From: Ectocarpus siliculosus
Taxonomy: Eukaryota > Sar > Phaeophyceae > Ectocarpales > Ectocarpaceae
Length of the DNA: 27,880 bases
Direction of reading: 5' to 3'
NCBI GenBank assembly: GCA_000310025.1
Contig: FN649731.1
Span: 208,126 to 236,005 of the forward strand
Shown here: in pieces, positions 21,028-27,880 of the stretch
Position numbering within the stretch: the stretch's first letter is position 1
Layout of the letters: each line of letters opens with the position of its first letter
Translations under genes and position numbers: made by a program
Notes under the pieces: model-generated
Told to the model about the DNA's origin: nothing
The model's input: only the letters and a program-made list of their open reading frames with translations
Databases searched by the model: none

Positions 21028-21206
21028 ATCGGGACATGGGCAGGGCGGTACCACATTTTCGGAGGCTTTTTTCCTTTTTTCAATTGTCCTCCCACCCCTA
21101 TCTTGATTCCTTTTTATTTTTCGAAGGGCTCTCTCTCCACCGAACGATCGCTGCTGTGTCTCCCACTCCTCTCTCTGCTGTCACCCAACACCCCTCTCTT
21201 GCAAAG
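21028..21206 (+). promoter_or_regulatory. 5' leader and proximal promoter of the ADP/ATP carrier gene
   Basis: The 179 bp between the MULE end and the ATG are strongly pyrimidine-rich on the coding strand (CTTTTTTCC, CCTCTCTCTGCTGTC, CCCCTCTCTTGCAAAG before the ATG). No clear TATA box is seen in this stretch; a TTTTATA at about 20897-20903 lies just inside the MULE. The transcription start cannot be placed from sequence alone. Confidence 0.45.
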
Positions 21207-24200
21207 ATGTCTTCGAAGAAGGAGTCCAACTTCCTGGTTGACTTCGCCCTCGGCGGAGTCAGCGGAGCCATCGCAAAGACGTGCACGGCACCGATCGAGC
21301 GCGTGAAGCTCATTATGCAGACTCAGGACGCCAACCCGCGTATCAAGTCGGGAGAGGTGGCCCGGTACACCGGTATCGTGAAGTGAGTAGCACATAGCAA
21401 GGCCGGCTCCGGGTGAGCAGGCAATGGTGGTGCCAACAGCAGTCGGGGTTTGCCTGCGGTGCACTGGTGTGCAATCGGGGCGCAGCATTTGTGTGGTGTT
21501 CTGTATCGAACGAAAAGAGAAACGACTGGTTCTGTGTGGGACAAGACACGCGAGAAAAATGGAAGTTCGCTGGTCTGTGGTGGATGCTGATGTCATCCAT
21601 ACAAAGTGTTTTCGTGGGACGTCTGTCTCCTCGAGGAGGCGTAATTACGTTCCGTTCCCAGGGCGCAATCCCCCTGCTGCTGCACACGCAGCCGATGCTC
21701 CACGGAAGTACTCACGACTCTTTTGTCGATCTGTCTCTCCGCGCGTGCTCCCTTTCGTTGGTTCCCGCCCATCCCCCATGACGCCCGCAACAAACGCTTC
21801 TCCAACAACGAACAAAAAAAATCGTGGGGGTGCAAAAGCTGCTTCACTCGCGTGCACCAGGAGCAGGGCCTCGCGGCCTTCTGGAGAGGGAACACCACCA
21901 ACGTCATCCGGTACTTCCCCACCCAGGCGTTCAACTTCGCCTTCAAGGACCAGATCAAGGCCCTCTTCCCCAAGGTGGGTCAAGTAGAGAGCGGGATCAT
22001 TGTGCCGCCGCGTCCATACACGCGCAAGCGTCTCGAGCGTGCCCGTTTTCGGCCAAGGTATTTCCCCGAGAGAAGAAAAATGGGTGTTTGTTTTTTCGCT
22101 CTTGCGTCAGGTGCGTGTGCTCCGAAAGACGATGATCGAGCGCGCTGCTCACGCGCGGAAGACAGGGTCGAGCGTAATCCCCCTCCCCCTCCGTTTCGGC
22201 AACTAGTGACGCTGCTGCTGCTGCTGCCGCTTCTGCCGTCGGATAAAGCTGGCAAAACTTTTGTTCTGAATACAACATACGTACCATGAAATACGTGGCG
22301 CGCGTCGTAGTCTATGTGATGGATTTTTCTTCGGTTCGTCACGGAGTTGTGATATGTAGATTCCAAATCGAGCAGCAGCAAATGAGGCTCGAAATACACG
22401 GTTTCCCCCACACGGTGCGGCGTAGCGGTGCAGCAGCAGCAGTAGGTTGCCCTTGCAGCTTCTATGAGCTACCTACTTGCACGGAACGCTGCGCTGTGTT
22501 GGCTATACTGCGGGGCGGCTGTTGGGTGTCGACAATCGACGCGTCCCCGCGCAAAAAATAGAGCGTGGCGTGACGGCAAGGCCACGTGCTTGGTGAGGAG
22601 GGAGTATCAATCATTCTCTCAGCGTTTTCGAGCCGCTGCTGCTGCCGACACTGCTTTGCCGCAGCAGTATACCCGCGTCCTTGTGCACAGGAGTGCCGCC
22701 GCTCTCACGCGACAGACCGACCTGCATTTTCGTCAAAGTTGGCGGTAAAATAGGTATTTTCACGACATGTATGTGTGCACGCTGGAACACGACCTTTTTC
22801 ACAGCTGCGCATATCCTTCTGCGAAGTGTCAGATTTTCGTGGCGTACAGTGGTAGTGTTTCTCGATATACACATCCCACGCCGTATGGAAGCAACAAACT
22901 CAACTCTATTCCAGGCACCAGGGTACACATGCGTCTGGTGTCACCAGTCTTCATGCGTGGGTTCTGTACTGTACATAGAGATTGGGGTGGAGGGTGAGCC
23001 CGACGACATGCTTGAAATTTCTTCGGCGGGATCGGTCTATCTCTCCGACTTTTTGTCTTGGTTCGCTCCCCATGGGCACGGCAGCATACTGCAGTTGTTG
23101 CGGTAAAATAGCGACGCTAACAGCGCCAGAGAGGATCCCGCTGGCGGTAACATCGCAGCACTAAGACAGCAACGCCTGTACACGCGACCTCGCCAACTCA
23201 AATCCTCAGACGAAGATCCGCATCGGCTCCCCCTCCATACCTCGTACCAGTGTAGTATTGCCTTCAAAAACAGTTGAACCATTCGGTATTCGTTGAAAGA
23301 AATGTGATGGATGACATTCAGTGGCGTCTCAATCGGGTGGACGGACCCTCAAAGGAAGAGAGGTTTGGGGGGACAAGAGTATATTTGTTCCGGCGAGTAC
23401 GTACAACAGAGGAATGTGAGACGTATGTGCATGCAGCCTCGCACTGTACCTCATGGCGAGAGAACACCGCGGTATGCATGTGCTTGTCATATAGCTGTCC
23501 ACCCCCAGCAAGAGATGCACCGCATTGCAGCTGTGTTTAGCGTATCTCGACGTACACTGTCACATTTCTATTGCAGCACGCACAGAAAACACATCACAGC
23601 AAGCGAAGGTCTGTACCCCCCTCTTCACCTTAGAACAATCCTCCCCCTCGTCATCACTGTTCTTCAGGTCAGCCCCAAGGATGACTTCGCCAAATTCTTC
23701 GCAATCAACATCGCCTCCGGCGGTCTGGCCGGCGCGGGTAGCCTTTGCTTCGTGTACCCCCTCGACTTCGCACGGACCCGGCTTGCGTCCGACGTGGGGT
23801 CGGGCAAGCGCGACTTCACTGGCTTGTGGGACTGCCTGAGCAAGACGGCCAGGGGCCCTAAGGGCGTGCTGGGTCTCTACAACGGGTTCGGCGTTTCCGT
23901 GATGGGCATCATCCCGTGAGTACAAGAGTACCAAGTCTTATTCTTTTAGGAAATATATACAGCAGTGTGAGCACAACAAGACTGCCCGTTTGAGATATCA
24001 CAACAGTTACGCGGGGGTGCTATAGAGAGAGTGTTGTTGTCTTGCGAGAATGGTGCGTTGTGTGTCGGATGCTCCCTGAATCTCACACCCCGGGTGTGCA
24101 TCGCTACTTCTGACATGTCTGCCAAGAATATTCAAAATTCCGCGTGAAGGCCAAGCTGACAGCTCAGGACTTTCAGAAAATGCTCAAACAATTATATTCC

Positions 24201-25573
24201 TTGGGAGAACATCGCCGTGCGTTGTTGCCAGGAGCCATGACCGACAAACGAAGATTGGGCACGGTGATTCGAACGAGCCATAGAAAACGTGGAAGGCGTG
24301 TTTGAGTTCGGTCGGACCGAACTCAGACATATCTCTCATGGCTCGTTCAAATCACCTTGCCTGCGCCTTATCTTAGTTTGTCGGTCATGGCTCCTGGCAA
24401 CAACGTACGGCGATGTTCTCTCTTGAAAGTTAACTGTTGGCGGGAATTTTCTGATTGTCCCGAGCTGTCAGGTTGACCCTCACACGGAAGACGGTTGCCG
24501 TTCTCCCTTGGAGAACATTTTTGGCCTCCAGTACACTAGAACACACAAGTTTGTTGCCGCGGGCACGACTTACACTGCCCAACTCATTATCTTTGTATCC
24601 CCTGCTGACATGTCGAACCTCCATACTCCAATGTGTCCCCACCCACAAATTGCAGGTACCGTGGTGTGTACTTCGGCCTTTACGACACGGGTTCGGCCAA
24701 GAACCCCTTCAAGAACGACACCGGCATCAAGGGGATGACCTCCAAGTTCGCCATCGCCCAGGCCACGGCCATCACTGCTGGGTACGCGTCGTACCCGTTC
24801 GACACCGTGCGCCGTAGGCTCCAGATGCAGTCGGAGAAGCCGAGGTCGGAGTGGCACTACCAGGGTGCGTTGGACTGCCTGAAGAAGATCCTGAAGGAGG
24901 AGGGTGAGTACTGCTGCAGTCGTTTTAGTTTTTTGATCATGTTGGAAAAAGCATGCAGTTGGGTAGGTTGCATTAGCCTCAGCAGGGTTTTTAAGGTTGC
25001 TTAACATGTTCGATGAAGTAGCAAGTAGAGATTTTGGTGAGGCCGGTAACCTTCGCATGGTTTTTCGTTTTTCGCTCAAGTAAACACGTTGGATCAAGCA
25101 CGCAATTTTGGGAGTGGGGGGTTGTAGGGTCTACGTATTTTCTCGTGAAGGCAGGCACTGCTGTACTGCTTGACGCACGTGACGTCGACGAGAAGAGCGG
25201 GCTGTGTGTCACCCACACATGGATGGGTTTTTTGCCGCTGAACTGGTCCTTCAGCCGTATTGCATGGTGTGAGAGGCACGCGCGCAACGAAATGGAAACC
25301 TCCGCCAAGCATGCTAGTATTTGTGGATGTGTCCGCGGTCAGTACTCGCCGATAGGGTTTTCAACGGCGCCGGAAAATTAACACGTGATTTGATAGTCTC
25401 ACCTATGCATTCCTTGCTCCCTTCTGACATGTCGTGAATGCGTGTGCTTTTCGTCGTCTGCAGGGAACTCTGCCTTGTTCAAGGGTGCCAGTGCTAACGT
25501 GCTCCGTACGGTCGGGTCCGCCATGGTGCTCGTCATGTACGACCAGTTCAAGACCCTCATGGCCCTGTCCTAA
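21207..25573 (+). CDS. AAC: Mitochondrial ADP/ATP carrier (adenine nucleotide translocase)
   Basis: Five exons: 21207-21382, 21839-21974, 23668-23915, 24656-24903 and 25464-25573. They join in phase (918 nt, 305 residues, close to the usual 300). The protein exchanges ADP and ATP across the inner mitochondrial membrane. All three carrier repeats are present, with PIERVK (29-34), PLDFAR (135-140) and PFDTVR (234-239), the WRGN and NVIRYFPTQ blocks (74-88), and [16 protein letters not shown] in repeat 2, all typical of ADP/ATP carriers. There is no cleavable presequence, as expected. Oddities: the family signature RRRMMM is RRRLQM here (239-244). The intron 1 acceptor (GTGCAAAAG|C) lacks a pyrimidine tract, although the exon join is forced by the protein. 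Donors are GTGAGT in four introns positions except intron 2 (GTGGGT). Intron 2 is 1.7 kb and without recognisable content. A MULE ends about 180 bp upstream. Confidence 0.96.
24138..24489. repeat. Symmetrical 352-bp foldback element in intron 3 of the carrier gene
   Basis: The sequence folds on a centre at 24314, where GAGTTCGGTC and GACCGAACTC flank a single base. The arms are about 175 bp each, with high identity. Shared blocks include CTGACAGCTC, GAGAACATCGCCGT, GTTGTTGCCAGGAGCCATGA and CCGACAAAC. The outer ends are TTCCGCGTGA on the left and the inverse TCACACGGAA on the right. There is no ORF. It is a MITE or foldback-type insertion and would give a very long hairpin in the pre-mRNA. Confidence 0.88.
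24938..25155 (+). repeat. Partial copies of the dispersed TTAGGG-bearing repeat in intron 4
   Basis: CATGTTGGAAAAAGCATGCAG (24938 on), ACATGTTCGATGAAGTAG (about 25004) and ACACGTTGGATCAAGC (25084 on, ending TCTCGTGAAGGCAG near 25155) resemble the start and end of the repeats at 5563 and 12178. The telomere-like core is reduced to GGGGGGTTGTAGGG. They lie fully in intron 4 of the ADP/ATP carrier gene. Confidence 0.6.
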
Positions 25574-26534
25574 ACTTCAGCAGGACACGACACGTGTTGA
25601 CTTGTTTGTTACCCGAGTCGCCTTAGTGTTCACGGATGGGCTACAAAAGCTCCGGGACGCGTTGGGGGACGTGGTAGTGCACAAGCAGTTTTGAGTTGTC
25701 GCGAACTGTTGTAATGCCTGGCTGCCTGCGTACAGCAGCGGTACCACCGTCTGCGCTACTGTGAGCAGAAACGGCCTGGCTGGCTTGGGCCGATAGTAGT
25801 GCATCGCCTGGCAGTAGTAGCCTAATGCACGCTACCGGTCTTGGTTTCCTGTTGTGTGTGTGGGCAGCCACGGGTAACGGGTAGTGACGCCCATGGTCGC
25901 TGCGCGCGAGCGTGTCGACACGGGAGGGTAGGCGGTTGAAAGAGGTGGTGGTGGTGGGTGACAAAAATGAAGAGAGAGGCTGAGACACATTTGATCAAGG
26001 TTTTCGCCGCATGTTTTTTACAGCCCTGATATCATCTCAGTCTCTTTTGTCTGGTAGGGATGACGTTTTCATCCAAACTAGTTGCGGTTTTCTGGAGAGT
26101 TGGACGTAAACCGACACGCAAGGATTGGAGAGTAGCGAAGTGCTCGCTCTCTCCTTTCTTTCTCAAAAGAATTTCGGTTCGCAATTTTGGTCAATTTTTT
26201 GCTAATATTTTCTCAGCCATCCATGTCTCCTGGCTTCTTGGCTGAAACCTGGAAACCGCTCACGGGTCTTAATCCCTTCAGCCATGACGAAAACAACGCG
26301 CAGTATCCAGCAGGAGTCAAGTCAAGTTAACCGTCATTTTTGACAAATGCATCCCCTGGGGAGACTTCTGACTACTCGAACACTTCTGTGATGCATCGTG
26401 TTGACTTCGCGAACTCGCACAAGTTCAATGAATTGCCGTGCTCCCAGGGCTGCCTCCAGTCTCGCGCTTGCTTTTTATTTCCTCGTGTTTTCCTTGTCGG
26501 ACTGGAAAAATCCAACCAGGGAGCATGTGTGGGC
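25574..26534. other. Downstream region of the carrier gene, no further gene seen
   Basis: The first part should be the 3' untranslated region and terminator of the ADP/ATP carrier gene. No canonical AATAAA was noted close to the stop. Short open frames have no recognisable content. Confidence 0.5.
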
Positions 26535-26942
26535 GCGATCTCTGTTGAGCTGCTAGAAATCAACAGGGGCAATAACGAGAACTCCTCGAAACACATTTCC
26601 CTTGGCTACACAATAGCCCTTGAGGATTGAAGGGTGACGGTTGTACAGCACATTTCGACCTGGAAATGCGATCTCTGTTGAGCTGCTAGAAATCAACAGG
26701 GGCAATAACGAGAACAACTCCTCGAAACACATTTTCCTTGGCTACACAATAGCCCTTGAGGATTGAAGGGTGACGGTTGTACAGCACATTTCGGCCTGGA
26801 AATGCGATCTCTGTTGAGCTGCTAGAAATCAACAGGGGCAATAACGAGAACAACTCCTCGAAACACATTTTCCTTGGCTACACAATAGCCCCTACTTGAG
26901 GATTGAAGGGTGACGGTTGTACAGCACATTTCGACCTGGAAA
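26535..26942. repeat. Three-copy tandem repeat, unit 133-139 bp
   Basis: Copies start at 26535, 26668 and 26804, each with GCGATCTCTGTTGAGCTGCT, then AACAGGGGCAATAACGAGAA, GGCTACACAATAGCCC and GGGTGACGGTTGTACAGCAC. Copies differ by small insertions (an extra AAC in copies 2 and 3, CTACTT in copy 3). No copy has a convincing coding frame. Confidence 0.93.
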
Positions 26943-26967
26943 TAACATGGAGATCCGTGAATTCTAG

Positions 26968-27255
26968 ACCTCTTACGAGGAGGCCGAGCCTCTGGACAGG
27001 CACACGTTGGCTATCGATGAGGAAAACGACGTTTCGGACCATCCGGAAGTCGCTGTTGACCTCGGCAACTGGACGGGGTTATTGAGCGTTGCTTACGGCC
27101 CATCCTTCATTTACCGCATGATAAACATGTTTTGTCTTCACAAAAAAAAACGTTCCTGTCTCCGCGTAGAACCTTTCGTTCGCGCCATCAATGAACGAAT
27201 CCCTGGCTCCCGAGAGAAGCAAGAAAATGGAGTGGTACGGGCCCTCGGCGGTTAA
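26968..27255 (+). CDS. Possible exon or short ORF of unknown function
   Basis: An open frame of 96 codons (95 residues) follows an acceptor-like ATTCTAG and runs to TAA at 27253-27255. The first 40 residues are acidic (EEAEPLDRH, IDEENDVSDHPEVAVDLGNW) and look protein-like. The rest is nondescript. There is no ATG near the start, so it would have to be a downstream exon. I do not recognise it; it may be a remnant of a mobile element or chance. Confidence 0.2.
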   Translation, partial: TSYEEAEPLDRHTLAIDEENDVSDHPEVAVDLGNWTGLLSVAYGPSFIYRMINMFCLHKKKRSCLRVEPFVRAINERIPGSREKQENGVVRALGG

Positions 27256-27880
27256 ACCCCCAAGAAGTCAAATAGGTGCGTGCGTGAAAATAGAGAACCG
27301 GGAGAACTTCCATCACAGAAGAGTAGTGCAAAGTGTGTTGCCGAGGTATTCTTAACGTCAGTTGAGAGACTGGCAAAATCACACATTCTCATTGATTAAA
27401 GTGCGAACTTAACCTTCGTTCTGGGAACAACGTGAAGAGGTGGTTTTCGGACCGCGAGACTCCAGTTCGAAAGTTACGCCGTAATCGGGCTTAGAAGAGA
27501 GGCAGCAAGGGGCAGATCTTGCACTTCATGGTTACGACGGAGAGTGGCGTGAGTTGAGTACTTGGGCGCAACAATCTAACCACATGAGCGTTGAAATTTA
27601 TCTTGCCGTCTGTTCTGTTTCTCTCTTTCTCGCGCGCATCTCTCGATAAAAGGACGCACGAATGCCTCTCTCTCGCGACTAGTGTATCTTTCATTCTGGC
27701 TCTCATTCTCAGCAAGCAAGATTACACGCAAAAAAAAAAAAGCTTTGCGTCGTACGCACACCACGTGCGACACCAATATCCCCTTTTCTTTACCCGCGGG
27801 CACCGTGATGTGTTGGAGCACACAAACGTGTACCAGGCGCAGTATGTACAACCTAAAGATTATGTAGGTGAGCAATAATA
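27256..27880. other. End of window, no supported gene
   Basis: Overlapping open frames on both strands at 27576-27878 have no recognisable domain. A donor-like GTAG|GTGAGC at 27862-27871 leaves room for an exon running off the window, but nothing confirms it. Confidence 0.4.

Noticed and set aside
21975-23667. Genes nested in carrier intron 2
   Set aside because: Several frames of up to 141 codons exist, but none has a recognisable domain or a consistent start.
1-27880. CRISPR arrays, bacterial operons, tRNA or rRNA genes
   Set aside because: Repeats here are long tandem or inverted units without spacers of equal size, genes are spliced, and I saw no tRNA cloverleaf or rRNA sequence by eye.

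Overview
This is a eukaryotic nuclear window. Its genes carry GT-AG introns of about 220 to 1700 bp, and it has pyrimidine microsatellites, foldback repeats, a DNA transposon and roughly balanced GC with GC-rich coding exons. Gene style, intron density, Ala/Arg/Glu-rich reading frames and TTAGGG-type motifs suggest a stramenopile, possibly a brown alga. That placement is inference; nothing here fixes the species.

Layout. Bases 1-2324 hold a 75-bp minisatellite and a duplicated 70-bp segment but no recognisable gene. A RING-H2 coiled-coil gene lies on + at 2325-4761 (two exons); its intron carries a large foldback repeat. After a 2.4-kb intergenic stretch with a TTAGGG-bearing dispersed repeat comes a second RING-H2 coiled-coil gene on - at 10648-7214 (four exons). 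The two genes are convergent paralogues with an intron at the same place in the RING. Bases 10649-14881 are mostly repeats plus one unassigned 275-codon ORF.

Bases 14882-21027 are read here as one complete Mutator-like element (MULE) of about 6.1 kb. It has near-identical terminal inverted repeats, the left one carrying an internal 81-bp duplication. Inside, on -, is a spliced transposase with a MULE DDE-type core and a SWIM zinc finger. The right end lies about 180 bp upstream of the start codon of a five-exon mitochondrial ADP/ATP carrier gene (+, 21207-25573). All five of its exons join in phase to give 305 residues. Its third intron contains a nearly symmetrical 352-bp foldback element. 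The last 2.3 kb holds a three-copy 133-139-bp tandem repeat and little else.

Functionally there are three units: two putative E3 ubiquitin ligases of one family, one transposon, and one housekeeping carrier of the inner mitochondrial membrane. The points most worth a second look are the ADP/ATP carrier with RRRLQM in place of the family signature RRRMMM, the MULE inserted in that gene's promoter region, the paired RING-H2 family (one member with a KEN box and CDK-type sites), and a dispersed repeat that explains the interstitial telomere motif.
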